Shown here in pieces: positions 8,057-16,793 of a stretch of 64,000 nt of DNA. Position 1 is the stretch's first letter. Every line of letters starts with the position of its first letter. The notes under the pieces were generated by a model that did no database searches, was not told the DNA's origin, and saw only the letters and a list, made by a program, of their open reading frames with translations. The position numbers and the translations under genes are program-made. The stretch spans positions 868,001 through 932,000 of the forward strand of contig NZ_CP045246.1 of assembly GCF_035189165.1 (NCBI RefSeq). The letters are read 5' to 3'. This stretch comes from Arthrobacter sp. JZ12. Lineage in GTDB: Bacteria > Actinomycetota > Actinomycetes > Actinomycetales > Micrococcaceae.

Positions 8057-9211
8057 CTAGGAAAACCGGGCGGCGCCGTCGGCCGGGGAGACGGCGAAAA
8101 TCACCGGTTCGGTGAACCCCGCCTCAGCGAATGCCTCCAGTACGGCAGCGCCCACGCGCTCAATGTCCTCTATCTGCGTCAGCGCGATTGCGGAGCCGCC
8201 GAAGCCTCCGCCCGTCATGCGGGCACCAAGCGCGCCGGCTCCGCGGGAGGAGTCGACGGCGAGGTCCAGCTCCGGGCAGGAAATCTCGAAGTCGTCGCGC
8301 ATGGACACGTGACTTGAGTCGAGGAGGGGAGCGATGGCCCTCGGGCCTTCCGCGCGCAGCAGTTCGACTGCCTCCTGAACGCGGGTATTCTCCGTGACGA
8401 CATGGCGCACCCTGCGGAATGTCTCGTCGTCCAGCAGCCCGGACGCTTCCTCCAGGTCCGCCTCGGAAAGATCGCGCAGGGCGGGCACACCCATAACGTC
8501 AGCGCCGACCTCGCACGCGCGGCGCCGCGCAGCGTAGCCTCCCGTGGCGTGGGCGTGACTGACCCGTGTATCGATCACCAGCAGCGCAAGCCCCTCATCC
8601 TGCAGGGGGAGGGGTACCAGTTCGGTCTCCCGGCTACGGCAGTCGAGGAACACCGCATGCCCCTTCTTGCCCAGGAGGGAAGCCGACTGGTCCATCAAAC
8701 CTGTGGGTGCGCCCACCATCTCGTTCTCGGCCCGCTGACCGATGAGCGCGAGGTCGGGTCCGGCAAGTCCGACGGCGAACAGTTCGTTGGCAGCAACAGC
8801 CACCGCACACTCAATCGCCGCGGAGGAGGACAGGCCGGCGCCGACCGGAACCTGCGAGTCGATCAGCAGATCCATGCCGCGAACGGGATGGCCGGCCTCG
8901 CGCAGCGCCCACAGTACGCCGACAGGGTAGGCGGCCCAGCCCTCGACGTCGCCGGCGGCCAGCCCGTCCAGCTCGGCCACGACAACGTCTCCGTCGGAGA
9001 ATGTTGAGCTGACCCGGACGGTGGAGTCCTCCCGCACCGATGCGGCCACCAGGGTGGCACGGTCGATCGCGAACGGCAGCACGAAGCCGTCGTTGTAGTC
9101 GGTGTGCTCACCGATTACGTTGACGCGCCCGGGCGCAGCCCAGATTCCTTCGGGCCTCTGCCCGAAGCGGCGGTGAAATTCTTCGGTGAGCATCTCGGGG
9201 GTGAGCGTCAT
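8057..9211 (-). CDS. galK: Galactokinase
   Basis: This 384-residue GHMP kinase phosphorylates galactose at C1 with ATP, the first committed step of the Leloir pathway. It has the galactokinase signature GRVNVIGEHTDYNDGFVLPFAID (about residues 25-47), the ATP loop GAGLSSSAA (about 118-126) and the GHMP C-terminal motif GGGFGGSAIAL. The ATG at 9211 overlaps the galT stop by 4 bp, which fixes the start; the longer upstream frame is galT in another register. Third gene of the deoR-galT-galK operon. Confidence 0.95.
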   Translation of the reverse strand: MTLTPEMLTEEFHRRFGQRPEGIWAAPGRVNVIGEHTDYNDGFVLPFAIDRATLVAASVREDSTVRVSSTFSDGDVVVAELDGLAAGDVEGWAAYPVGVLWALREAGHPVRGMDLLIDSQVPVGAGLSSSAAIECAVAVAANELFAVGLAGPDLALIGQRAENEMVGAPTGLMDQSASLLGKKGHAVFLDCRSRETELVPLPLQDEGLALLVIDTRVSHAHATGGYAARRRACEVGADVMGVPALRDLSEADLEEASGLLDDETFRRVRHVVTENTRVQEAVELLRAEGPRAIAPLLDSSHVSMRDDFEISCPELDLAVDSSRGAGALGARMTGGGFGGSAIALTQIEDIERVGAAVLEAFAEAGFTEPVIFAVSPADGAARFS

Positions 9212-10353
9212 GGTGTGTCCTTCCCTGCGGGTACTGCGGGTACTGCGGCACGCAGGGTTGCTGCGACCTGTTCGGGCGTCGTGTCGTTGATGAAGGCGCC
9301 CATGGCGGCTTCGGAGCCGGCCAGGAACTTGAGCTTGTCCTCGGCCCTGCGCGGCGAGGTGAGCTGAAGGTGCAGATAGCCGGCCTCCCGCAGCTCCGGG
9401 ACCAGCGGCGCCTGATGCCATGCGGCGATGTACGGCGTCGGTGTGCTGTAGATCCCGTCTACCCGCGCCAACAGGTCGAGGTACAGCGTGGTCAGCTCGT
9501 CCCTTTCCTCGCCCGTGAGCGCGGCGATGTCCGGTACGTGGCGGTGCGGCACCAGATGGACCTCCAGCGGCCAGCGCGCGGCGAAGGGCACGTAGGCGCT
9601 GAAGTGCTCACCCTCAAGCACCAGTCGTTCGCCCGAGTCGCGTTCCGACTTCAGAACCGAGCCCATCAGCGTCTGGCGGCCGTCCACGGCGTCGTAATAA
9701 CGGCGCGCCTGACGGCCCATGAGGGCCGCGCGGGGTGTGACGAAGGGGTAGGCGTAGATCTGGCCGTGTGGGTGAAGGAGGGTGACGCCGATCTCCGCGC
9801 CGCGGTTCTCGAACGGAAACACCTGGCGAATGCCCTCCATCGCGGAGAGCACCTCCGTGCGGTGTGCCCACGCGTCAATGACCGTGCGCGCCCGTTCCGG
9901 TGAAAGTGACCCGAAGGAGCCTTCATGGGAAGAATCGAAGGCGACCACTTCGCACCGCCCGTAGGCCGACGTCGTCGTGCCCCAGCCGCTGCTGCCCGCC
10001 TCGCTGTCCGGAAGGGGACCGAGGTCGGGGCCGAATGAGGAGAACCGGTTCTCGAACACCACCACTTCGTAGTCCGACGCCGGTATCTCCGACAGGTTCG
10101 CAGCGGTGGATGGGCAGAGCGGACACTGGTCGGCAGGAGGCAGGTGGGTGCGGGTCTGGCGGTGAGCCGCCACTGCAGTCCATTCGCCGGTCAGCGGATC
10201 GTAGCGCACGTCGCCGGTGCCACCGCGTGGCGGCAGCCCTCGGTGGTCGACGACGGCGGCCGGGTCCCGGTGCGCAGCGGCGGACTCTTCCGTGGCGTCG
10301 AAGTAGATGAGCTCGCGACCGTCGGACAGACGGGTAGGGGTTATCTGGGTCAT
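9208..10353 (-). CDS. galT: Galactose-1-phosphate uridylyltransferase
   Basis: A 381-residue HIT-superfamily enzyme exchanging UMP between UDP-glucose and galactose-1-phosphate. The active-site motif HPHGQIYAYPF is present, and CPLCPS (about residue 82) supplies the zinc-site cysteines of class I GalT. The second half has the conserved AYVPFAARWPLEVHLVPHRHV segment. The ATG at 10353 overlaps the regulator's stop codon by 4 bp, and its own stop overlaps galK in the same way. The whole operon should be translationally coupled and repressed by the first-gene product. Confidence 0.95.
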   Translation of the reverse strand: MTQITPTRLSDGRELIYFDATEESAAAHRDPAAVVDHRGLPPRGGTGDVRYDPLTGEWTAVAAHRQTRTHLPPADQCPLCPSTAANLSEIPASDYEVVVFENRFSSFGPDLGPLPDSEAGSSGWGTTTSAYGRCEVVAFDSSHEGSFGSLSPERARTVIDAWAHRTEVLSAMEGIRQVFPFENRGAEIGVTLLHPHGQIYAYPFVTPRAALMGRQARRYYDAVDGRQTLMGSVLKSERDSGERLVLEGEHFSAYVPFAARWPLEVHLVPHRHVPDIAALTGEERDELTTLYLDLLARVDGIYSTPTPYIAAWHQAPLVPELREAGYLHLQLTSPRRAEDKLKFLAGSEAAMGAFINDTTPEQVAATLRAAVPAVPAGKDTP

Positions 10354-11123
10354 TGCGTGTCCTCGGAATTGGATGGAGGGCTGAGGATGGTGGTGCTCTC
10401 TGCGAAGCGCGGGTCTTTCGGCGGGCAGTCGGTCACCAGGCAGTGCACCTCGTCGATCCCGGCGATCCGGGCCAGGCTCACGGTCCCGATCTTGGTGGAA
10501 TCCGCCAGCACCACGAGGCGGCCGCACTGCTGCGCAAATGCACGGTTGGTGTCTGCCTCGGCCAGGTTCGGAGTGGTGATCCCTGCTTCGGCATCAACCC
10601 CGTGGACACCCATGAAACAGACATCCACGTTGAGTGATTTCACCGTCGCCGTAGCGAGCGGCCCCACGAGCGCTTCCGACGGCGACCGCTCACCTCCGGT
10701 GAGCAGAACTGTGATTCCCGGTGCCGCGATCCGGTGCAGCTTTTCGGCCGCGGGAAGCGAATTGGTCAGGACGGTCAGTGGGCCCAACAGGTGCTCAACG
10801 AGCCGGTAGGTGGTGGTGCCGCCGGTGAGTGCGAGGGTCATGCCGGGCTCGATGAGCTGCGCCGCGGCCGCGGCGATGGCCTCCTTCGCGTCAATGCGCT
10901 GATCCGCGTTGGCCCCGAAGCCCGGCTCAAGTGCGTTGAGGGCCTGGCGCGAGGCGGCACCTCCATGGACCTTGCGCAACGCACCCGTCCCATGCAGGGC
11001 GTCGATGTCGCGGCGCACGGTCATCTCGGATACTCCGAGGTCTTCGGCCAGCTCGCTTACACGGACGGTGCGCCGGCCCGCGAGCTTCGCGAGGATAGCA
11101 GCGTGCCGGTCGGCAGCAAGCAT
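10350..11123 (-). CDS. DeoR-family transcriptional regulator of the gal operon
   Basis: A 257-residue DeoR-type regulator. The N-terminal helix-turn-helix is ILAKLAGRRTVRVSELAEDLGVSEMTVRRDIDAL, followed by the sugar-phosphate isomerase-like sensor domain (ALTGGTTTYRLVEHLL; GPLATATVKSLNVDVCFMGVHGV). DeoR proteins usually sense a phosphorylated sugar. Its position as first gene of a coupled operon with galT and galK suggests a galactose-related effector. GGAGA precedes the ATG. Probable operator repeats lie in the 11124-11246 intergenic region. Confidence 0.9.
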   Translation of the reverse strand: MLAADRHAAILAKLAGRRTVRVSELAEDLGVSEMTVRRDIDALHGTGALRKVHGGAASRQALNALEPGFGANADQRIDAKEAIAAAAAQLIEPGMTLALTGGTTTYRLVEHLLGPLTVLTNSLPAAEKLHRIAAPGITVLLTGGERSPSEALVGPLATATVKSLNVDVCFMGVHGVDAEAGITTPNLAEADTNRAFAQQCGRLVVLADSTKIGTVSLARIAGIDEVHCLVTDCPPKDPRFAESTTILSPPSNSEDTQ

Positions 11124-11166
11124 CGGGATCTCCAGGGGTAGGCGCCGCGGGTAGCGCGAGCGGGTG

Positions 11167-11194
11167 CTAACAAAATATAACGTGTCCTAACAAA
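11167..11194 (-). promoter_or_regulatory. Candidate DeoR operator
   Basis: CTAACAAA occurs at 11167-11174 and again at 11187-11194, exactly 20 bp (about two helical turns) apart, in an AT-rich stretch upstream of the regulator gene. Direct repeats on one helix face suit DeoR oligomers. The assignment is inferred. Confidence 0.45.
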
Positions 11195-11246
11195 TTCAAA
11201 CAATGGTTGCGGAAAGAGAACGCTGGCGTTGTGAAAAGATTGATTC

Positions 11247-12533
11247 ATGACGCCTCCTTCCCGGCGCACACCGCATCAGGCCATCCGGAGCGCTTTCGCC
11301 GCGCCCTCGGGCTGTGTGGCATCCGGCCGCGTGGCTGATCGGACAGGTGGAAGCGGCGGACGCAGGGCAAACAGCGACCGCGATGATGTGCCCTATGCTC
11401 TGCGGGTAAGCGCGGCATGGGCCTGGCGCCTCGGTCTGGTGCTCGGCGTCTCGGCAGCACTTGTTTGGCTGCTGAGCCAGATCACGCTGCTGGTGATTCC
11501 GCTGATGGTCGCCGGGCTGCTGTCCAGCCTCCTGACGCCGGTGGCTTCCTTCCTTCGCCGACTCATGCCCAGCGGGATAGCTGTGGCGTTGACCGTCGTA
11601 GGCTTCCTCCTTGCCGTCACCGCAACCCTGTCCCTGGTGGGGCAGCAGCTCGCGGTGGGCTTTGCCTCGCTGTGGGATGAGGCGCTCTCAGGAATCGAGC
11701 AGGTACAGGACTGGCTGTCGCAGGGTCCGCTCCGCCTCACGTCGTCACAGATCGACAGTTTCATCGACGAGGTCGCGGCCGCCGTCGAAAACAACAGCGG
11801 CGTCATCGTCAGCGGCGCCATTTCCTTCGGCAGCAGCGCCGGATACTTCCTGGCCGGACTGCTGCTGACCGTGTTTGCCCTGATTTTCTTCCTGCACGAC
11901 GGCGAGAAGATCTGGCGGTTCCTCGCCGGCCTCGCGCCGCGACGCGCACGGGCAGCGGTTACCGGTGCCGGCATGCAGGGCTGGACCTCGATGGCCAATT
12001 ACGTGCGTGTGCAGATCCTCGTGGCCTTCATCGACGCCGTCGGAATCGGATTAGGTGCAGTGATTATCGGCGTGCCGCTCGCGCTGCCCCTGACGGTCCT
12101 GGTGTTCGTCGGTTCCTTCATCCCGATCCTTGGGGCGCTGTTCACCGGCATGGTTGCGGTGCTGCTGGCCCTGGTGGCCAACGGCTGGGTCAACGCGCTG
12201 GTGATGCTCGCCATCGTATTGTTCGTACAGCAGGTTGAGGGTCACATTCTGCAGCCGTTCGTCATGGGACGGGCAGTGGCCCTGCACCCCCTCGCCGTCG
12301 TACTGGCAGTCGCGGGCGGATCGCTCGTGGCCGGCGTTGCCGGTGCTCTGTTCTCCGTGCCGCTGCTGGCGGTGCTGAACACCGTTGTCCGGTATATCTC
12401 CTGCCGCGGCTGGGAGACCGACCCGGCCCTCAGCGCGGCGGACTATACAGATCCCGGCACGCCCCGCGACTCCCTACCGTTAACCGGTGAGCCAACCGAA
12501 CCGGATACCTCCACGAAAGAAGCCTCCACGTGA
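11247..12533 (+). CDS. AI-2E family transporter (PF01594-type permease)
   Basis: A 428-residue polytopic membrane protein of the AI-2E exporter family. An ~50-residue charged N-terminus precedes hydrophobic spans; the family-typical C-terminal half contains LPLTVLVFVGSFIPILGALFTGMVAVLLALVANGW and VEGHILQPFVMGRAVALHPLAVVLAV. Members export diverse small molecules or ions, and the substrate here cannot be inferred. The start is not certain: a later GTG/ATG would trim the N-terminus. The stop overlaps the start of ilvA by 4 bp (GTGA). Confidence 0.85.
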   Translation: MTPPSRRTPHQAIRSAFAAPSGCVASGRVADRTGGSGGRRANSDRDDVPYALRVSAAWAWRLGLVLGVSAALVWLLSQITLLVIPLMVAGLLSSLLTPVASFLRRLMPSGIAVALTVVGFLLAVTATLSLVGQQLAVGFASLWDEALSGIEQVQDWLSQGPLRLTSSQIDSFIDEVAAAVENNSGVIVSGAISFGSSAGYFLAGLLLTVFALIFFLHDGEKIWRFLAGLAPRRARAAVTGAGMQGWTSMANYVRVQILVAFIDAVGIGLGAVIIGVPLALPLTVLVFVGSFIPILGALFTGMVAVLLALVANGWVNALVMLAIVLFVQQVEGHILQPFVMGRAVALHPLAVVLAVAGGSLVAGVAGALFSVPLLAVLNTVVRYISCRGWETDPALSAADYTDPGTPRDSLPLTGEPTEPDTSTKEAST

Positions 12534-13774
12534 CTACGGACCTTGCCCAGCTTGCGGTGACCCTCGAGGATGTCCTCGAAGCGCAGAAGATGCTCGACGG
12601 CGTCATTGCGTACACCCCGATCGAGGAGTCACGCGCGCTCGGCCGGATCACCGGCGCCCGGGTCTCCCTCAAGTGCGAGAACCTGCAGCGCGCCGGTTCC
12701 TTCAAGGTGCGCGGCGCCTATGTGCGCATGGCGCGGCTGTCACCGGAGGAGCGGGCACGCGGCGTCGTCGCAGCATCTGCCGGAAACCACGCCCAGGGTG
12801 TGGCGGTCGCGGCGAGCAGGCTCGGGATCAAGGCCCGTATCTACATGCCCCTCGGCGTTGCTCTGCCGAAGCTCGCAGCCACCCGCGGTCACGGTGCCGA
12901 GGTTGTCCTGCACGGCCATAACGTGGACGAAGCCCTGGCCGAAGCCAAGAGGTACGCCGATGAAAAGGGTGCCGTCTTCGTTCACCCGTTCGACAACGTC
13001 GACGTCGTTGCCGGCCAGGGAACGATCGGCCTGGAAATCCTTGAACAGGTGCCCGACGTCGACACCATCCTCATGGGCGTCGGCGGCGGAGGGCTCCTGG
13101 CCGGCGTGGCAGTAGCCGTCAAGGCTCGTGCCCGTGAGTTGGGGCGCGAGATCCGGGTAATCGGCGTCCAAGCTGAGAACGCTGCCGCCTACCCGCCATC
13201 CCTCGCAGCGGATGCACTGGTGCCGCTCAAGAAGGTCTCGACCATCGCCGACGGCATCGCCGTGGGCCGGCCCGGGCAACTGCCGTTCTCCATCATTCGG
13301 GAACTGGTCGACGACGTGGTGACCGTCAGCGAGGACTCGCTTGCACGGGCACTGATCTTCCTGCTCGAGCGCTCCAAAATGGTAGTGGAGCCCGCCGGCG
13401 CCGTGGGCGTCGCCGCCCTGCTGGACGGCAAGCTCGATAACCCGGGGAACACCGCCGTCGTACTCTCCGGAGGCAACATCGACCCCATGCTGATGCTGAA
13501 GGTGATCCAGCGCGGCCTGGCTGCCGCCGGCCGGTACCTAGTGGTGCGCATGCTGCTCGATGACCGTCCCGGTTCACTGGCAACGATCTCCCGGATCATC
13601 GCTGAATCGGATGCAAACGTGACCGGTGTGGATCACACCCGCGTGGGCGGCTCCATCAGCATGGGCGACGTCGCGATCACGATCAACATGGAAACCAAGG
13701 GCGAGGAGCACTGCGAGCAGGTCCTGAACAACCTGCGCGCGGAGGGCTTCCAACCGGTGGTTATCCAGGGCTGA
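12530..13774 (+). CDS. ilvA: Threonine ammonia-lyase with C-terminal ACT domain
   Basis: PLP enzyme of 414 residues converting threonine to 2-oxobutanoate and ammonia, the entry to isoleucine synthesis or threonine breakdown. The PLP lysine motif is GSFKVRGAYVRM (about residues 60-71), the phosphate-binding glycine loop is VGGGGLLAGV (about 184-193), and the last ~80 residues form one ACT domain (YLVVRMLLDDRPGSLATISRII). The single short ACT resembles TdcB-like or actinobacterial forms rather than the two-ACT E. coli IlvA. The GTG start overlaps the previous stop, implying coupling. Confidence 0.92.
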   Translation: MTTDLAQLAVTLEDVLEAQKMLDGVIAYTPIEESRALGRITGARVSLKCENLQRAGSFKVRGAYVRMARLSPEERARGVVAASAGNHAQGVAVAASRLGIKARIYMPLGVALPKLAATRGHGAEVVLHGHNVDEALAEAKRYADEKGAVFVHPFDNVDVVAGQGTIGLEILEQVPDVDTILMGVGGGGLLAGVAVAVKARARELGREIRVIGVQAENAAAYPPSLAADALVPLKKVSTIADGIAVGRPGQLPFSIIRELVDDVVTVSEDSLARALIFLLERSKMVVEPAGAVGVAALLDGKLDNPGNTAVVLSGGNIDPMLMLKVIQRGLAAAGRYLVVRMLLDDRPGSLATISRIIAESDANVTGVDHTRVGGSISMGDVAITINMETKGEEHCEQVLNNLRAEGFQPVVIQG

Positions 13775-13776
13775 CC

Positions 13777-14373
13777 ATGCTGGCCAAGCGCGCACGGAAC
13801 GGACTGGCAACGGTCGGGATCTTTGCTGCGCTCCTGTGGGCTGTGCACGTCTTCAATATGGTCACCGGCTTCCGACTGGTCCGCATGCTTGGGATCGAGC
13901 CGCGCGATGTGGACGGGCTCGACGGCGTGATCTTCGCCCCGCTGCTGCACGCCGACGTTGGGCACCTTTCAAGCAATACCCTCCCGCTGCTGGTGCTGGG
14001 GTTCCTCGCCTTCCTGGAGGGTGCGAAGCGATTCGTCATTGCGCTCGGAACCAGCTGGCTTGCCTCGGGGCTCGGCGTGTGGATCTTCGGCGGGGGCGTG
14101 ACCATCGGAGCGTCGGGCGTCGTCTTTGGGCTGTTCGCCTACCTGCTGGTGCGCGGCTTCTATAACCGGGACTGGAAGCAGATCCTCCTCGCGGTGGTCC
14201 TGTTCCTTGTCTACGGCTCGCTGTTATGGGGGTTGCTGCCCCAGTTCGGAACCAATATCTCGTGGCAGGCCCACCTGTTTGGAGCGCTGGGCGGCGTGCT
14301 GGCTGCCCTGATATTGAAGCGGCGGCCGGTTCCCTCAGGAACCGACCGCCTTCGTCAGGTGCGCAAGCGCTAG
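13777..14373 (+). CDS. Rhomboid family intramembrane serine protease
   Basis: A 198-residue protein with about six membrane spans. The catalytic pair is visible: serine in GASGVVFGLFAYL (about residue 112) and histidine in WQAHLFGALGGV (about residue 166), plus HADVGHLSSN (about 56-65) corresponding to the conserved HxxxN loop. It starts 2 bp after the ilvA stop, so it is cotranscribed. Substrates are unknown. Confidence 0.88.
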   Translation: MLAKRARNGLATVGIFAALLWAVHVFNMVTGFRLVRMLGIEPRDVDGLDGVIFAPLLHADVGHLSSNTLPLLVLGFLAFLEGAKRFVIALGTSWLASGLGVWIFGGGVTIGASGVVFGLFAYLLVRGFYNRDWKQILLAVVLFLVYGSLLWGLLPQFGTNISWQAHLFGALGGVLAALILKRRPVPSGTDRLRQVRKR

Positions 14374-14418
14374 CGCCCGCCGGCAGCATGCCGTTGCCGC
14401 TGTGTCTGCCGCTATGGA

Positions 14419-14910
14419 CTAGCCCACGTAGGGCTTGGCCGAGAGAATCTCGACCGTGATCTCCTTGCCGTTGGGCGCGGTGTACTTCACGACGTCGCCT
14501 GCCTTATGGCCCTGAATTGCGGCGCCAAGGGGGGACTTCTCACTGTAGACGTCCATGTCCGTGTCCCCGGCAACCTCGCGGCTGCCCAGGAGGAAGGTCT
14601 CCTTGTCGCCGGCGATATTCGCCTCAACCAGCATGCCCGGCTCTACGATTCCGTCATCGGCCGGAGCCTCGCCGACATGGGCGTTGTTGAGCAGTTCGGT
14701 GAGCTGGCGGATACGGGCTTCGGCCTTGCCCTGCTCTTCCTTGGCGGCGTGGTAACCGCCGTTCTCCTTGAGGTCACCCTCGGAGCGGGCCTGCTCGATG
14801 CGGGCGACGATCTCGGTACGGCCGGGACCGGACAGGTGGTCCAGCTCAGCCTTGAGGCGGTCGTAGGACTCCTTGGTGAGCCACGCGACGGGTGCGCTGT
14901 TGGTGGACAC
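14419..14910 (-). CDS. greA: Transcription elongation factor GreA
   Basis: A 163-residue factor that stimulates cleavage of backtracked RNA by RNA polymerase. The N-terminal coiled coil (LTKESYDRLKAELDHL ... EARIRQLTELLNNAHV) carries the acidic tip region (EGDLKENGGYHAAKEEQ), and the C-terminal FKBP-like domain ends near SPLGAAIQGHKAGDVVKYTAPNGKEI. The start is GTG at 14910, with AGGAG 7 bases upstream. A long leader (see 15001-15102) separates it from its promoter. Neighbours follow the conserved actinobacterial order greA-DUF4307-mca. Confidence 0.95.
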   Translation of the reverse strand: MSTNSAPVAWLTKESYDRLKAELDHLSGPGRTEIVARIEQARSEGDLKENGGYHAAKEEQGKAEARIRQLTELLNNAHVGEAPADDGIVEPGMLVEANIAGDKETFLLGSREVAGDTDMDVYSEKSPLGAAIQGHKAGDVVKYTAPNGKEITVEILSAKPYVG

Positions 14911-15000
14911 GGTTTCTCCTTTGGTACGTCGAATCCCCGGGTGGGGTTTCGGCTGTCGGCTTTGCCGGGATGTGTGCAGCCATGAGCGCACGCATCTACA

Positions 15001-15102
15001 AGCAAAGACCCCGCCTGCGGAATGGCCTTCTCCTGGGTCTCTCCAGAGAATGCTCTGGAGTCCTATCCGAAGGAAGCTACGGCGGGGCGGGGCGGAACGT
15101 AT
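15001..15102 (-). ncRNA. Candidate structured leader of the greA mRNA
   Basis: Nested inverted repeats on the greA strand: an outer stem CCCCGCC/GGCGGGG (15081-15087 with 15009-15015), an inner CCTTC/GAAGG (15069-15073 with 15026-15030) and a perfect 8-bp apical hairpin CTCCAGAG-CATT-CTCTGGAG (15041-15060). The outer stem is followed by TCTTTGCTTG, terminator-like. It does not match a riboswitch class I know. The pairing is seen in sequence; function is inferred. Confidence 0.5.
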
Positions 15103-15108
15103 CAGTTC

Positions 15109-15137
15109 ATTATAGTCAGCAGGGCAGGTTTACCCAA
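15109..15137 (-). promoter_or_regulatory. greA promoter
   Basis: On the reverse strand TTGGGT (15137-15132) and TATAAT (15114-15109) are separated by 17 bp, a near-consensus housekeeping promoter. The transcript would begin near 15102, giving a leader of about 190 nt. Confidence 0.7.
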
Positions 15138-15206
15138 TAACGGCGGGGTTTGCGGCTGCCGGTAATCGCTGAACCACCCGTTCAGCTACCCCTGACGGGG
15201 TGGGCG

Positions 15207-15659
15207 TTACTCCTGAATCCAGCAGGCGTTGATTCCGCCGCTGACGCCCTCGGATTCGGTGCGCACCTCGGTGCTGTGGGACGTGGACCTGCCGTCTCCC
15301 GGTGTATCGGCAGACGCCGGCGGAATGGTCACAACCTTCCAGCCGACCACTGCGTAGGAGGAGTTCAGCACCTGCACGGCGCACTGCGCTGTCTCCTCCG
15401 GATCCTTGGTCACCTCGTAGTCCACGCGTGCGAGGCCCGGTCCCTGGATTGAGAAGCCCACATCCTTCGAGGACACCGCGGGCGATCCGCTGAACAGACT
15501 GAAAATGCCGGTCGCGACGACGGCCGAACCGATAAGGACCCAGACCAGCCACCGGCGATGCTTGGCCGATCCCTCTCCTGCCGGTTCTTTGGATCCTGCA
15601 CGCTTGGGGGCACCGTAGCGATTGGCTACTCTTGGTACTGGCGCGTGGTCGGTGCTCAT
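15207..15659 (-). CDS. DUF4307 family membrane-anchored protein
   Basis: A 150-residue protein of unknown function with one N-terminal membrane span (about residues 40-60: WLVWVLIGSAVVATGIFSLF) and an exposed C-terminal domain (KDVGFSIQGPGLARVDYEVTKDPEETAQCAVQVLNSSYAVVGWK). Matches the DUF4307 family found between greA and mca in actinobacteria (M. tuberculosis Rv1081c position). ATG at 15659 chosen because TAAACT ends 7 bases upstream, consistent with a leaderless or near-leaderless start; a longer upstream frame lacks support. Confidence 0.85.
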   Translation of the reverse strand: MSTDHAPVPRVANRYGAPKRAGSKEPAGEGSAKHRRWLVWVLIGSAVVATGIFSLFSGSPAVSSKDVGFSIQGPGLARVDYEVTKDPEETAQCAVQVLNSSYAVVGWKVVTIPPASADTPGDGRSTSHSTEVRTESEGVSGGINACWIQE

Positions 15660-15768
15660 CGGTACCAGTTTACCAACGGGTGCGCAGCCCGCCTTTGCCC
15701 GGGTACACAGCTCGTTTCTACCCGGGTGCGCAGCCGCAACCAACGAGAAAACCCCTCAGGAGCATTGA

Positions 15769-16719
15769 TTGCCCAGTTCGGAGAACACTCCCGACACCGC
15801 GATGGCCGGTTACGCAGCCAGCGCAGCCGACGCCGGTTACCGCCTTCTGGCGGTGCACGCGCACCCTGACGACGAGTCGAGCAAGGGAGCGGCAACCATG
15901 GCCAGCTACGTTGCTGCCGGGGTGTCGGTCATGGTGGCCACCTGTACGGGCGGGGAGCGCGGGGACATCCTCAACGCGCAGATGGCGGGGGAGCCGCACG
16001 CCCTTCGAGACCTGGCCGGACTGCGCCGCCTCGAGATGGCCGAGGCTGCCGAGGCCCTCGGCATCCAGCACCGCTGGCTCGGTTTCATGGATTCAGGCCT
16101 GCCCGAGGGTGACCCGCTGCCTCCGCTGCCGTTCGGCTGCTTTGCACTGCAGCCGCTGGAACGTGCCGCTGCTCCGCTGGTGAAGTTGGTTCGCGAGTTC
16201 AGGCCGCATGTCATCCTGAGCTACGACGAGAACGGCGGCTACCCGCACCCCGACCACATCATGGCGCACAAGGTTGCCGTCGAGGCCTACGAGGCTGCCG
16301 GTGATCCAGCCCGCTATGTGGGGCTTGGCGAGCCCTGGGCTCCATCCAAGCTGTACTACGACCGTGCGTTCAACCCCGAGCGCTTCCGTGCCCTGCACTT
16401 CGCGCTGGAGGAAGCCGGCCTGCAGTCGCCCTACGCCGAGCGGATCGCCGCGTGGCTGGAGGCCGACGCCGAGGGACACCAGCCTGCGCGTCCCACCCAC
16501 TCGACCACCACGCAGATTGACTGCGGCGACTTCTTCGAGCACCGGGAACGGGCCCTCCTGGCCCACCGCACGCAGGTGGAACCGGGCGGCTTCTTCTTCG
16601 CCGTATCCTCCGACCTCCAGCGCAAGGTCTGGCCCTGGGAAGACTACTCGCTGATCCAGTCGCGAGTGCCGCACGAACTGCCCGAGAGCGACTTCTTCGC
16701 AGGCATAGAATTGAACTGA
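15769..16719 (+). CDS. mca: Mycothiol S-conjugate amidase
   Basis: A 316-residue zinc amidase that cleaves mycothiol conjugates of toxins and antibiotics, releasing a mercapturic acid for export. LmbE-fold motifs: AHPDDESSKGA (about residues 31-41, zinc site) and HPDHIMAHK (about 161-169, third zinc ligand). The length favours Mca or MshB, and the neighbours (greA, DUF4307, DUF255) favour Mca. The TTG at 15769 has AGGAG six bases upstream. The Met 11 codons in would also leave the catalytic domain intact. Confidence 0.92.
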   Translation: MPSSENTPDTAMAGYAASAADAGYRLLAVHAHPDDESSKGAATMASYVAAGVSVMVATCTGGERGDILNAQMAGEPHALRDLAGLRRLEMAEAAEALGIQHRWLGFMDSGLPEGDPLPPLPFGCFALQPLERAAAPLVKLVREFRPHVILSYDENGGYPHPDHIMAHKVAVEAYEAAGDPARYVGLGEPWAPSKLYYDRAFNPERFRALHFALEEAGLQSPYAERIAAWLEADAEGHQPARPTHSTTTQIDCGDFFEHRERALLAHRTQVEPGGFFFAVSSDLQRKVWPWEDYSLIQSRVPHELPESDFFAGIELN

Positions 16720-16793
16720 AGGCCCGCACGGCCTCCCGTCGTCCTGTAAGTCCTGCGGTCGCCGTCGGATTTCCCTGAAAGTGGTGCACTGGA

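Noticed and set aside
12530-13774. Serine racemase or other fold-type II PLP enzyme instead of threonine ammonia-lyase
   Set aside because: The C-terminal ACT-type domain and overall length match threonine ammonia-lyase.
15001-15102. Glycine riboswitch, because CCGAAGGA is visible on the forward strand
   Set aside because: The required GAGAG and CUCUCAGG elements are not in the right order, and the forward strand has no downstream gene to control. The reverse-strand reading as a greA leader fits better.
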